Source of the DNA: Fibrobacterota bacterium
Lineage (GTDB): Bacteria > Fibrobacterota > Fibrobacteria > UBA11236
Assembly: GCA_028287465.1 (NCBI GenBank)
Contig: JAQBPO010000025.1
Span: 1-53,041 of the forward strand
Direction of reading: 5' to 3'
DNA length: 53,041 nt
The notes under the pieces: generated by a model
Seen by the model: only the letters and a program-made list of their open reading frames with translations
The model's database searches: none
What the model was told of the DNA's origin: nothing
Position numbers and translations under genes: made by a program
In this document: piece by piece, positions 36,503 to 46,600 of the stretch
Numbering within the stretch: the first letter of the stretch is position 1
How the letters are laid out: every line of letters begins with the position of its first letter

Positions 36503-37756
36503 ATGATTCGCTTGTTGCTGTTAGCCCTGTGCGTTGAAATGGGTTTTGCCCAAAATCGCGGCTTGTTGGACCCCGTTTTCCCCGTCCGGGCCGTCCATAT
36601 TTTCGCCGAGTCCCAGGATTACGCCGTTTCGGATGACTTCCTGAAGCGGGCGTCCCTGAACGGTTTCAACTACGTCATCCTGGAATGCGCACTGGATGGG
36701 ACGGATTGGGATCGAACCACGGGAAAGGTCAGAACCACAAAAACCACGGGCAAAACCTTACGCCTGAAGATGAAGGAGGCCTTCCAGAAGGTGGATCGTT
36801 ATGGAATGAGGCTGATACCGGAGTTCCAGACGGCCGACGGCCATTCAAGGCATTGGGACGTGGCGAATGCCAGCATTGCATGGAACGTGATCGGTCCGGC
36901 GGGCGTTTATGAAAGTTATTGCACTCCATATGCTCCGGACGCCCCGATGGACCTGAGTTTCGATGAATTGATTACAACCATCCGCAACGGATTCAAGGAT
37001 GCGGCGCTCCCCTATCCCCTTGAATACATCCACATTGGGATGGATGAAGCCGTGAGGAATATAGGGAACCCGGTCGTTACCACCATCATGATCGGCCAAT
37101 GCACTCCCGATAGGACCTACCTGAACACTTTCGATGCCACCAAAAACGGCTTCGATAGGACGGAATTGGAAAACGGGATCCGCTCCCTGATTGCCCTCCA
37201 TATCGATCGTCGTACGGACAGGATCAGGACCATATGCAATGCGACGGGCTATGGATACGCGACGAAAATGATGATCTATGGCGACATGCTCGATCCCCAG
37301 CATAGCGGCGGCCAACGTTACCTTACACCCGTTCCCGGCAACCTCATGGTGGCCACCGACGGCGCGCTGAACAAGGTTGCGGCGGTAACGCGTCCTAATG
37401 TCGTCTATTCGCCCTGGATGTATCCGAGCGACGATTACCCCTACTATTCCGGGAACGACTACGACACGTACAATACCTTGTCGCACTTCAAGGCCCAGGG
37501 CGCGAAAGTAGCCTTTGCGCATGAAATCGGGGATGATTGCATATTCAGCGATGGGGTGGGCGGAGGCCAGATGCGGAGGCAGAACCAGTTCAAGGAATGG
37601 CTTTTCAATTCCCAACTCCCCGAATTCAGAAACACGATTGTAGGATATGTGGCGGCCCCGTGGTGTGCCTGGAGTTCCACTTCCCCTTCCATCAGCTTCA
37701 AGACCCTGGAATTCCTTTCCAACGAGACCACCTATCTAGTTCCATTCAACAATTGA
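36503..37756 (+). CDS. Exported GH20-like glycoside hydrolase
   Basis: 417 aa with signal peptide MIRLLLLALCVEMGFAQ; ATG 36503 has a good GGAGGA ribosome binding site. The mature protein looks like a TIM barrel. LNGFNYVILEC (52-62), YGMRLIPEFQTADGHS (100-115, compare the GH20 PEID.PGH strand) and EYIHIGMDEA with Asp181-Glu182 (the catalytic Asp-Glu pair of GH20) occur in the right order. Beta-N-acetylhexosaminidase activity is a reasonable guess, but the usual N-terminal GH20b domain is absent, so the substrate may differ. The gene and its follower are visibly more AT-rich than the surroundings, perhaps acquired. A small exported protein gene follows after 11 bases. Confidence 0.65.
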   Translation: MIRLLLLALCVEMGFAQNRGLLDPVFPVRAVHIFAESQDYAVSDDFLKRASLNGFNYVILECALDGTDWDRTTGKVRTTKTTGKTLRLKMKEAFQKVDRYGMRLIPEFQTADGHSRHWDVANASIAWNVIGPAGVYESYCTPYAPDAPMDLSFDELITTIRNGFKDAALPYPLEYIHIGMDEAVRNIGNPVVTTIMIGQCTPDRTYLNTFDATKNGFDRTELENGIRSLIALHIDRRTDRIRTICNATGYGYATKMMIYGDMLDPQHSGGQRYLTPVPGNLMVATDGALNKVAAVTRPNVVYSPWMYPSDDYPYYSGNDYDTYNTLSHFKAQGAKVAFAHEIGDDCIFSDGVGGGQMRRQNQFKEWLFNSQLPEFRNTIVGYVAAPWCAWSSTSPSISFKTLEFLSNETTYLVPFNN

Positions 37757-37767
37757 CAGGAGATACG

Positions 37768-38130
37768 ATGCGATTCCTTTCCAAACTCTTCATACTCCCA
37801 TTTTTAACCTTGCTGGCTATTTCCGCCAAACCGGTTTCGGCCGCAACCGGCAATTTCGAGTTGAATTCCTGCTCGCAAATCGAAATGTACGACCAGGCCG
37901 GGTCGACAAGCAGCGTAATCCGGATCGCGAATTGGAATTGCGGTGGAGCGGGGACTGGCGGAGTGCAGGCCGAATTGTACCAGAAGGACACCACACCCGG
38001 TTACTTCTCGCTTGTGTACAATGCGCTCAAGGATTATAGCTTCAGGAACAGCAGTGGCCGCATGTTCGTGTATTGGGACAATGCTTCCGGCTACACAAAA
38101 ATCATCATGGTCCTGGTCCGCAGGACCTAG
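37768..38130 (+). CDS. Small exported protein after the GH20-like gene
   Basis: 120 aa. The signal peptide (MRFLSKLFILPFLTLLAISA, cleavage near SAA) is followed by a beta-rich, Asn/Ser/Gly-containing domain with two Cys (NSCSQ and NWNCGG) that could form a disulfide. I recognise no family. An AGGAGA ribosome binding site precedes the ATG. It is 11 bases from the GH20-like gene, so both are probably expressed together; it might bind a carbohydrate or support the enzyme. Confidence 0.7.
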   Translation: MRFLSKLFILPFLTLLAISAKPVSAATGNFELNSCSQIEMYDQAGSTSSVIRIANWNCGGAGTGGVQAELYQKDTTPGYFSLVYNALKDYSFRNSSGRMFVYWDNASGYTKIIMVLVRRT

Positions 38131-38148
38131 CCGAAGCCTGGCTCCTGC

Positions 38149-38178
38149 GACTCCGGCCTAACCGGGTTGCCGGAAGTC
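38149..38178. terminator. Hairpin between convergent genes
   Basis: GACTCCGGC pairs with GCCGGAAGTC with one bulged base, between the end of the small exported protein gene and the end of topB. It lacks a T-run; possible bidirectional terminator. Confidence 0.35.
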
Positions 38179-38205
38179 CCGGTGGAGCCGCCCTAGCGGC
38201 CGTCC

Positions 38206-40776
38206 TCAGGCCGCCGATGCGTCCGTCTTCTCCACTTGCACCTCGATGCCGGCATCCACCCCATCCGTAGCGGCCTTCTTCTTGCCCCGTCCCTTGAATT
38301 CCCGCGGGGGGAACTCGAAGGAGATCTTCCCTTCCTTGGAAAGCTTCAGGTAGGCGTCGAAGAACCGGCGCGTCTTGGAGGATTGGAATCCTTTGATCAG
38401 GTCCGTCCGTTCCAGGGAGAGCAGACGCTTGATGACGTCCCGGTCCAAGGTCTTGCCCAGGATCATCTTGTTGATCTTCAAGCCCTTTTTGGCGTCCCCC
38501 GCCAGTTGGCTTTCGGAGATGTAACCCGTCAGGGTCTCGTAGACCTTGGTATTGTCCACAGGCGAGATGCCGATGGGCTCTTCCTTGGACAGGTCCAGGG
38601 GCTGCCCATCGGGGCCGGAAGCGGTATCGTCGAAGACGAACTCGACCTTGTTCTTATCGTTGATCTTGAGGACCGCCGTGAAGGGTTTCCCCATCTTGCT
38701 GCGGAATCCCTGGAGCGGGCCGATCTGGCGTTTCTCCAGGAGATCGATGACCTCGGTCTCGGACATCTGGCGGCCGCCGAGCACCTTCCGGATGAGCAGG
38801 GTCCCGTCCTCGGATTCGTAGCGGGTCAGGGTCTCGAACATCTTCTGCCCGTCGATGGGGCTCTTGAAGGGCGCCAAGGTCTTGAGCTTGTCTTCGTCGA
38901 AGCCCTTGATCTTGCCCACGATGGTGCGGGCGAAGTCCTGGATCTCCTTCATGAACTCAGGGCGCGTATACAGGCCGCGCTCGATGCGGTTCAGCTTCCA
39001 TTCCCAGCCGCCGGTCAGTTCCGGCGAGACGAGCTCTTCGATACCGATGGCGGAAAGCAAGCGCATCAGGTCCGCGCCCTTGGCGGTCGGCACCAGTTCC
39101 TTGCCCTCGCGGACGATGTACTTGTCGTAAAGCAGGCCTTCGATGACGGCGGCGCGCGTGGCCGGGGTGCCCAGGCCGCGCTCCTTCATGGCCTCGGCCA
39201 GATCCTCGTCCTCGACGTACTTGCCCGCGCTTTCCATGAAGGAAAGCAGGGTGGATTCGTTTAGGCGCGGCGGGGGCCGGGTGGCATCCTGGCGCAGCTC
39301 CACTTCCTTGGCGAAATATTTCGAACCGGTCTTCAGGGCGGGGAGGATGGCTTCCTCCTTCTTGTCGATGCCGTAGATGGCCTTCCAGCCCGGCTCTTCG
39401 AGCACCTTGCCTTCGGTGCGGAAATGCTCGCCCTCGACGATTGAAATGCGGGTGGTGTTCAGGTAGCGCGCCGGCGGGAAGAATACAGCCAGGAACCGCT
39501 GCACCACGGCCTGGTAGATCTTGCGTTCCGGTTCGGAGAGTTCCCCGGGCATGACATTGGTGGGGATGATGGCGTGATGGTCGGAGACCTTGGTTTCGTC
39601 GAAGATGCGCTTGTCCATCCGGACGAAGTTCTTCTCCAAAGCCTCGGTGGCGAACTTGCCATACTCCGACTTCTTCAGGTTCTGCATCAACTCCTTGGCG
39701 ACGGCCAAGTAGTCGTTCGGCAGGTAACGGCTGTCCGTTCTCGGATAGGTCAGGACCTTATGGCGCTCGTACAGGGCCTGGGCCAGGCCCAGGGTGTTCT
39801 TGGCCGAGAACCCGAAGCGGGCATTGGCCTCGCGCTGCAGGCTGGTAAGATCGTAAAGCGACGGGGCGCCCTGGGAAGAAGGCTTCTGGGTGTCGGTGAC
39901 ATCCGCGGGCTTGCCTTTGCATTTGGCCTGGATGGACTTGGCGCGCGCCGCGTCCCAGATCCGCTCCGGCTTGGTATCGTCCTTCTCATCGCTCTTCTTG
40001 AATTCATGATCGAACCACCGGCCCTGGTAATCCGACTGGTCCCCCTTGGCGCCCACGATGCCGAAATCGCCGTGGACTTCCCAATAGTCCTTGGGGATGA
40101 ATTGTTCGCGTTCCCACTCGCGGCGGACGATCATGGAAAGGGTGGGCGTCTGCACGCGGCCGCAAGGAGTCAGGAAAAAGCCGCCCCATTGGGATTTGTA
40201 ACCGGTGAGGGCGCGCGAGCCGTTGATCCCCACGAGCCAATCGGCTTCCGACCGGCACATGGCGGCCTGGGCCAGATTCTGCATTTCGCTATCGGTGCGG
40301 AGGTTCCGGAAACCCTCTTCGATGGCCGTCTTGGTCATGCTCTGGAGCCAAAGACGGCGGATGCCGGCCTTGACGGGCTTGGTTTCGGAAACGTACTGCA
40401 GGATATACCGGAAGATCAACTCCCCTTCGCGGCCGGCGTCGCAGGCGTTGATGACTTCCTTGATGTCCTTGCGGCGGAGCAGCTTGGCCAGGGTGGAAAG
40501 TTGCGCCTTGGTCTTGGGAAGGGGGGCGATCGCGAATTTTTCAGGGATGATGGGCAGGTTGTCCAAGGTCCATGCCTTGAGGCGCTCGTCCATATCCTTG
40601 GGATTGGCGATGCTGACCAGATGGCCGATGGCGAAGGATACCACATAGGATTCGCCTTCGTAATACGAGTCGTGCTTCTCGAACTTTCCGGGAAGGGACT
40701 TGACGATATCTCCAGCGACGCTGGGTTTTTCCGCGATAATAAGGGTTTTGGTGGCTTCTACGGCCAAATCAGCCAT
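38206..40776 (-). CDS. topB: DNA topoisomerase III (type IA)
   Basis: 856 aa. It decatenates and relaxes single-stranded regions of DNA. The Toprim domain opens KTLIIAEKPSVAGDIV and carries NACDAGREGELIFRYI (acidic metal triad). The catalytic tyrosine is in LTYPRTDSRYLP. The gate domains extend to about residue 600. Two C-terminal topoisomerase repeats (about 615-725 and 735-830, pattern GFRSKMGKPFTAVLKI..KVEFVF and GFQSSKTRRFFDAYLKL..KISFEF) replace zinc fingers. The short acidic/basic tail ends in Ala. It may be transcribed together with the upstream recombinase-fold gene (171-base gap). Confidence 0.95.
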   Translation of the reverse strand: MADLAVEATKTLIIAEKPSVAGDIVKSLPGKFEKHDSYYEGESYVVSFAIGHLVSIANPKDMDERLKAWTLDNLPIIPEKFAIAPLPKTKAQLSTLAKLLRRKDIKEVINACDAGREGELIFRYILQYVSETKPVKAGIRRLWLQSMTKTAIEEGFRNLRTDSEMQNLAQAAMCRSEADWLVGINGSRALTGYKSQWGGFFLTPCGRVQTPTLSMIVRREWEREQFIPKDYWEVHGDFGIVGAKGDQSDYQGRWFDHEFKKSDEKDDTKPERIWDAARAKSIQAKCKGKPADVTDTQKPSSQGAPSLYDLTSLQREANARFGFSAKNTLGLAQALYERHKVLTYPRTDSRYLPNDYLAVAKELMQNLKKSEYGKFATEALEKNFVRMDKRIFDETKVSDHHAIIPTNVMPGELSEPERKIYQAVVQRFLAVFFPPARYLNTTRISIVEGEHFRTEGKVLEEPGWKAIYGIDKKEEAILPALKTGSKYFAKEVELRQDATRPPPRLNESTLLSFMESAGKYVEDEDLAEAMKERGLGTPATRAAVIEGLLYDKYIVREGKELVPTAKGADLMRLLSAIGIEELVSPELTGGWEWKLNRIERGLYTRPEFMKEIQDFARTIVGKIKGFDEDKLKTLAPFKSPIDGQKMFETLTRYESEDGTLLIRKVLGGRQMSETEVIDLLEKRQIGPLQGFRSKMGKPFTAVLKINDKNKVEFVFDDTASGPDGQPLDLSKEEPIGISPVDNTKVYETLTGYISESQLAGDAKKGLKINKMILGKTLDRDVIKRLLSLERTDLIKGFQSSKTRRFFDAYLKLSKEGKISFEFPPREFKGRGKKKAATDGVDAGIEVQVEKTDASAA

Positions 40777-40947
40777 CCTTCCGGGTGCAGTCGCAAACCA
40801 ATATATATAAGTATGACCGGCACTAACAACCGGGGAACGGGACGCGGGTCACAAGGGATGCGGCGCGGCCGAGGTGATTCGGGATTGCGGAAGAGCCGTC
40901 CGGGAAAGGACCGGAGGGCCCCCGATCAGGGGATGGAGCGCAGCGGG

Positions 40948-41712
40948 TCAGAGGACCGCGCCGGTTTCCGATCCTTCAATGATGCGATGGAGATCCGCGC
41001 TGATATGCAGCTTGAGCTTGTCCCAATACCGCACCAGCACGTCCGTCACGAGCCTGGTATTGTCGGTCTTCTCGCCCTTGATGCGGAAACCGAGGGCGCG
41101 GAACATGTTGAGGTGATCGTAACCTCCATGTACCGCCATGTATTCCTTCTCCGTGAGCTTGACCGTGTCCTTGAGCTGGAAAAGGGCCTTGATGAGCAGC
41201 TCGGCATAACGCTCGTCCTGGAGCATCCCGAAAAGCTTGGTCCACAAAGGTTTGATGCGCACCTTCTCCGACCTTACGGCTATTTCCTTGACCGGGTCCG
41301 GATGGTCGAGGCCGAGGATTTCGCCGGCCATGGACATGATGCGGGCGCATTCCGCGGAAGCGGTGCTGGTCTTCCAGATGCTGACGTGGATTTCCGTGCG
41401 CTTGGAATCGAAGGTATCGCGGAGGAAGGTCATGACCTCGCGGGAATCCCTGCCCACGCGGCTCACGTCATGGATGACGATATGGCCGATGCCTTCCTGC
41501 ATGGCCCTGGTGAGCAGGCGCTCCATTCCCGAGCGGACCTTCCCCTTGATATGGGGACCGACGTCCGAAAGGATGTCGATCACTTCCAATCCGTTGATGA
41601 GGCAATAGGTCTGCAGTTCGACGGACTGGGATTCAAGGGAATGCTCACGGCCTTCGTCGGGCCAGACGGAGCAGTACAGCAGGGCTTTCGAATTCTTCAG
41701 AGGCTTTTCCAT
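40948..41712 (-). CDS. Serine-recombinase-fold protein with altered active site
   Basis: 254 aa from ATG 41712. The N-terminal half follows the resolvase/invertase pattern: KALLYCSVWPDEGREHSLESQ, SDVGPHIKGKVRSGMERLL and VIHDVSRVGRDS align without gaps to YxRVST..SLExQ, D.G.SG...RPGL and LDRLGRS. However, the catalytic Ser aligns with Trp17, the preceding Arg with Ser15, and the Asp before RLGR with Ser. Recombinase chemistry is thus unlikely. The C-terminal ~140 residues do not resemble the large recombinase or zinc-ribbon domains. No inverted repeats or cargo genes surround it. It could bind DNA as a regulator; that is inference. Confidence 0.7.
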   Translation of the reverse strand: MEKPLKNSKALLYCSVWPDEGREHSLESQSVELQTYCLINGLEVIDILSDVGPHIKGKVRSGMERLLTRAMQEGIGHIVIHDVSRVGRDSREVMTFLRDTFDSKRTEIHVSIWKTSTASAECARIMSMAGEILGLDHPDPVKEIAVRSEKVRIKPLWTKLFGMLQDERYAELLIKALFQLKDTVKLTEKEYMAVHGGYDHLNMFRALGFRIKGEKTDNTRLVTDVLVRYWDKLKLHISADLHRIIEGSETGAVL

Positions 41713-41923
41713 GAACGCTTTCCCGCTCCTTGAGCGCAGAACCGGAGGATTAGCGCGGCTTTTGCCGACTTTGACTTGCGGTTGACGATGGATAAATATA
41801 AACAAAACGGCGTGCCGAATCATGCCCTATCCGGCCCTGGATCGGACCCGAGGTGTCGGATTTTTTTCCGACTTGTTGAATTTCCGTCGGTTTACTTGGA
41901 TAATTTTAGGTAAATCAAAACCA

Positions 41924-43063
41924 ATGCCAAAAGACCGCGGCATCCGCGCCCTGCTCATCACCACCGACTACCCCCCCGATGTGGGCGGCTTGCAGACCTA
42001 TTCCTACCGCATCGCCCGTGACCTGCCCGGAGGCCGGTTGGCCCAGGTGCTTGCGGGAAGCGATCATATCCGCCAAGCCTTGCCCCCGCCTGCAGCCGGC
42101 GTGGGACTTGCGATTCGGAAAGGCCGTTCCCGGTGGCGGGCATTCTGGTGGAGCCTTTGGAGCGTTCCGTATTTCCGCTTCCGATGGGGCACGGATTTCC
42201 TGCTGCATATGCAATGGACCACGGCCATTCCATCCATGATCCTGAGCCGCCTCGGGGGCGCGCATTACCTGGTCCTCGTCCACGGCGCCGAGCTGATCGA
42301 TCCTGAACGGTTCCTCGTGCGCATCCTCAAGCGGATGGTTCTCTCGAGGGCGGATGCGGTCGTATCCGGTTCCGCGCACACCGCCGAAATCGTGGCCCAA
42401 CTCGGTATCCGCTGCCGCCGCCTGGAAATCATCCCTTACGGCAATCCCCTTGAAGGCGAATCCGAGAAGTTCCGGCGCCCAACGGCCGGTTCCGATGGGA
42501 CCCCCCGGCTCCTTTGCATGCACCGCCTCGTGCCTCGCAAGGGAACGTCCTTGCTCTTGGAGGCGCTGGCGGAAATGCGTTCCGTTCCCTGGACCCTTGA
42601 TATCGTAGGGCGCGGGGAGGAAGAGGAAAACCTCCGCCAACGCGTATCGGCCCTGGGCCTTGAGGACCGGATCCGTTTCCTGGCCCCTGTGGATGAAGCG
42701 GAGAAGATCCGCCTTTTGGGGGAAGCCACCCTATTCATCCTTCCCAGCCTGCCCCCGGTCAGCAATAATCACGTCGAGGGACTTGGCCTGACCTTGCTGG
42801 AAGCGCAAAGCCTGGGCCTGCCCGTGCTCGCCTCCCGTACGGGAGGCATTCCGGAGGCTATCCAGGAAGGGTTGACGGGCATGTTGTTCCGCGCGGGCGA
42901 CCGTGAGGATCTCCGCGAGCAACTCATCGCCATGCTCGCATCCCCGGATCGGCTCAAGGCCATGGGCCGGGCCGGGCCGGAATGGATCCGCGGGCATTTC
43001 AGTTGGAAAGCGGGGCTTGCCAGGCTCGGCGCGTTGATGGATGAGGTCGCGCGCGCCCGGTAG
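41924..43063 (+). CDS. Family 4 glycosyltransferase
   Basis: 379 aa. Opening IRALLITTDYPPDVGGLQTYSYRIARDL and closing EGLGLTLLEAQSLGLPVLASRTGGIPEAI (E-x7-E) are typical of GT4 enzymes, with RLLCMHRLVPRKGTSLLLEAL marking the donor domain. ATG 41924 is used because the 34 extra residues of a longer version do not match the family start. It stands apart from the cluster at 13-18 kb. A hydrophobic helix is not evident. Substrate unknown; lipopolysaccharide or exopolysaccharide synthesis is plausible. Confidence 0.85.
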   Translation: MPKDRGIRALLITTDYPPDVGGLQTYSYRIARDLPGGRLAQVLAGSDHIRQALPPPAAGVGLAIRKGRSRWRAFWWSLWSVPYFRFRWGTDFLLHMQWTTAIPSMILSRLGGAHYLVLVHGAELIDPERFLVRILKRMVLSRADAVVSGSAHTAEIVAQLGIRCRRLEIIPYGNPLEGESEKFRRPTAGSDGTPRLLCMHRLVPRKGTSLLLEALAEMRSVPWTLDIVGRGEEEENLRQRVSALGLEDRIRFLAPVDEAEKIRLLGEATLFILPSLPPVSNNHVEGLGLTLLEAQSLGLPVLASRTGGIPEAIQEGLTGMLFRAGDREDLREQLIAMLASPDRLKAMGRAGPEWIRGHFSWKAGLARLGALMDEVARAR

Positions 43064-43084
43064 AGGGAAAGCGGGTTCCGGTCC

Positions 43085-43549
43085 TTAAGTGTACTTTTCT
43101 TCGCCGACCTTGAGGTTGGCGTAGAACTCCATGGGGCTGTTCGAGGCGATCAGGCTCTTCCGGATGTCCGCGTCCGCCATGATCCGGGAAATGGCCGAAA
43201 GGGCGCGGATATGCGGACCGGTGGTATTGGCCGGGGATACGATAAGGAACAACAGGTACACGGACTCCTTGTCGATGGCCTCGAAGTCGATCCCGCGTTT
43301 CACGGAACAGGCCACCACGCACATCTTGTCCAGGAAATCGACCTTGCCGTGAGGTACGGCCAGACCGCATCCGATGCCGGTGGACATCTTTTCCTCGCGC
43401 CCGAGGACGGCCGCCATGATGCCTGAACGGTTCTCGATCTGGTAAGCCTGGCATAGCAGGTTCACCATCTCTTCGATCAGCTCACGCTTGTTGGGCTTCT
43501 GGGAATCGATGATGATGCATTTTTCCGTGAACCGTTCCGAAAGCCTCAT
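43085..43549 (-). CDS. ptsN: PTS EIIA-Ntr-like protein
   Basis: 154 aa, the size of a single EIIA (fructose/Ntr type) domain. The phosphorylated residue is His67 in GLAVPHGKVDFLD, preceded by REEKMSTGIG. It would accept phosphate from NPr and act as a regulator of ion and nitrogen or carbon metabolism rather than sugar transport, since no EIIB or EIIC is near. PtsP at 27873 is the likely start of the relay. It is last in a minus-strand series after the large outer-membrane protein gene. The gene name is given for the family; a sugar-type EIIA cannot be excluded. Confidence 0.85.
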   Translation of the reverse strand: MRLSERFTEKCIIIDSQKPNKRELIEEMVNLLCQAYQIENRSGIMAAVLGREEKMSTGIGCGLAVPHGKVDFLDKMCVVACSVKRGIDFEAIDKESVYLLFLIVSPANTTGPHIRALSAISRIMADADIRKSLIASNSPMEFYANLKVGEEKYT

Positions 43550-43652
43550 ACTGCATTTCCTCTGCCCGGACGGGGACGCCTTACGATGAGACGTCCCGGC
43601 CCCGGCCGTTGGTGCCCGACCGCCCGCGACTCCGCGGACCTTCCGGGCAAAT

Positions 43653-46600
43653 CTAAAATTCCGCGCCCAAGGACCAATACTCCCTGGAAGGATTCGTATG
43701 GGTCCCCACGCCCTTGATGGCGTAGGCCTGGGTGTACTTGAGGACGAATATCCCCAGGTTCATGCGCATGCCCCATCCGAGCCCGAGTCCCATTTCGTCG
43801 AAAGCGTCCCCCTGGGACCAGGCGCCGCCGTAATCCGCGAAGACATTGCCCATTATATACCTCAAACTCAGGGGAATGGGCCAAACCACGGAAAATTCCC
43901 GGATGAAAGGATACCGGAACTCGATATTCGACACGAACTTCCTGGTGCCTTTGAATTCGTAATAATCGAATCCACGCAACGGGAAATCGAACTGGGAAAA
44001 GTAAAACTCTTCCAGCTTTTTGGGGAGGTTCGCATTGTTCGCGTGCGCATTGAAGGTGAAGTCCTCTCCGCCCACCCAGAATTGATGGGGGTTTTCATGG
44101 TCGCCCAAGGCCTCGGAAACGCCTCCGGAAACCCGGATGGCCAAGGTGTACTTCTTGAAGTACTCCCAATACTTGCGGAAGTCCGCATCCGCCACGACGA
44201 AGGAGAACCGGTCCTGGAAGGCCGGCGGCACGGCGGTGACATTGGCGTAGAGACGCTCGCCGTTCACCGGGCCCACCATGCCCCACATGGTATTGTCGTG
44301 CACCCAACGTATGCTCGGGAACAGGGCGTTGATGGTGATGGGATCGTAGGCATCGTCGGCGGAAAGCTTGCCCCCATCATTGTTCTGATGGGTGCGGGAA
44401 CTGAACAGGGTGCGGGCCTCGAACTCAAGGCGCGTGAACACGGAGAAGGGATAGCTCGCCGAAGTCCCGAAACCCCACTGGCGATCCAGGAAGATGCTGT
44501 CGTTGAAGACGGAATTGGTATCGTTGAACAGGCTGTACTGGGAAAGCTGGGCCTGATGATAGGCCATGAGGGAGAAATCCGTCTTAAGGGCCAGGTAGTC
44601 GTAGGAGACCGCGCCATTGGTATTCTCCCAGCTCCCGTTGATGCTCAGGGCGAAGGAGAGTTCCTGGTCTCCCATCAGATCGCTGAGGGTGATGTAAGCG
44701 AGGCCGCCATAGCCATACTGGTTGTCGATACCCAGGGCCGCGTTGGCATTGTCCAGGCTCCATACGGGGCGATAGGTATTCTTCCGGAAGCTCCCGTCGT
44801 CGGCGATGTATATGGAGCTGTCGGCGAGGAAGGGTGACCGACCCTTCTTCTTTTTCTTCTTGCCCTGGGATATGCCCGCGTTTTCCCCGGCCGCCGAATC
44901 CGACTTCGCGGCCATGCGCGTGGAATCGTCCTGCTCGGCCTTTTTCGACGAGTCGGCCCTCGGATTGCCCGGCGAGGCCGAGGATGCCAGCGCGCTGTCC
45001 CGCGCGGCGCTATCGGCCTTGGTCCTCGGGGGGCCCGAGGCCAGGACGGAATCCTTCCGCGCCTTGGCGGCGTCGTTTTCCTTGCGGGTCTTGTTCACCA
45101 GGTCGGCTGAATCCTTCGCGATGGCGGCCCCGACCGCGGCGGAAGCCTTGGCCTTGCGGATCTTCTCGGTCGAATCCTTCTTCGCCGTCGCGGTCTTGAT
45201 GGAATCGGCCCGCGCCGTGGAATCGATGCGCAGGCTGTCCGCATTGTAGCTGGAAAGATTGGCCCAATTCAGGGGGCGGAAGAAATGGAGGCTGGTATCG
45301 GCTAGGGATTTGATGAAGCGGGACTTCGGGAGTTCTCCGGCGATCACCTTGCTCAGCGGGTTTTTCATCAGGAAGATGTCCCAGCCACCCTCTTCGAACA
45401 GCGAGAAGGCCAGGTTCTTGCCGTCCCAGGACCAGGATGGCGTAAAGCATCCCGAAAGCAGGTTGGACAACGGCTTGTCGATAAAGGTGCCGGCCGAATC
45501 CTGGCTCAGGTAGATGTTGTCGATACCTGACCGGTTGGAAATGAAGACGAGGGTGGAATCGGAGGGACCGTAGGAGGGTTGCTTCTCGTCGAACGCGCCG
45601 CCCGCCACCTTGGTCAGGCTGTCGCCGCCGAGCCCGATCCTGTAAATGTCCTTGAACATGAGCAGGCTGTCGTAATCGTCGAGGGGATTGGCCGAAGGCG
45701 GCCTCAGGATCGCGTTGCGGCGATCGGACTCGAAGGCGATCCATTTGCCGGAGGGCGAGAACGCGGGATGGTCGTCGTGGGCCAGGTCATGGGTGAGCTG
45801 CTTTAGCTCGTTCTTCTGGAGGTCCCAGACGTAGATGTCCGTAAGCCCGTCCTTCATGCCGCTGAAGGCTATCCAGCGCCCGTCCCGCGACCAGCTGGGC
45901 GAGAGGATCGCCTGCACGTCGGGCGCGATCTCCCGGATGATCTTCCCTTTGTTCTTCTTCGTGGCCCCGATAAGGTGGATGACGTCCTTGCCGTGCACCT
46001 TGCTGACGATGGCCATCTGCTTGCTGTCCGGGCTCCAGCTGATCCCGGATTTGAAGGAATGGAAGCTCTCGTGCTTCTCGCCCTTGCCTCCCTGGATGAC
46101 CGTGCGCGTAACCTTCTCGCTCTTGATGTTCAGGATGAAGATGGCTTCCCAGGATTCCTTGTCGCTGAAGTAGGCGATCTCCTCGCCGTTCGGCGAGATG
46201 GAAGGCTGCAGGTTGTAGAAGGATTGATCCTTCCCGTGCTCGGTCAATTGACGCGCCACGGTCTTGCCGTAATTCCGCTGGCCAAGTTCGGGCCAATAGA
46301 TGAAACGCAATTCCCGCAGCCAGATCTCCCCCGCCTCCTCCAGGGAGGTCCGGGTCACGCGCTTGAAGGCCTGGGGCAGATCATGGGCTTCGGTCAACGC
46401 CTTGATCAGCCTGGTCACGGTTCCCTTGCCGTAGGTCGTCTCCACGAAATGGAGGAAAAGCTGCCCGCCCTTGTAGGCGAGGAAACCGCCGAAGTCCACC
46501 GTGGGCGGCGCCACGTACCCGAAGGTGGTCGCGTCCACCATGAAGAATTCCGAGGAGAGATCCCAACCGAGGGACGCGTATTCCGCGAGGCCTTCGCTCA

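Noticed and set aside
40948-41823. A mobile element around the recombinase-like gene
   Set aside because: No inverted or direct repeats, no cargo, and the active-site residues are replaced.
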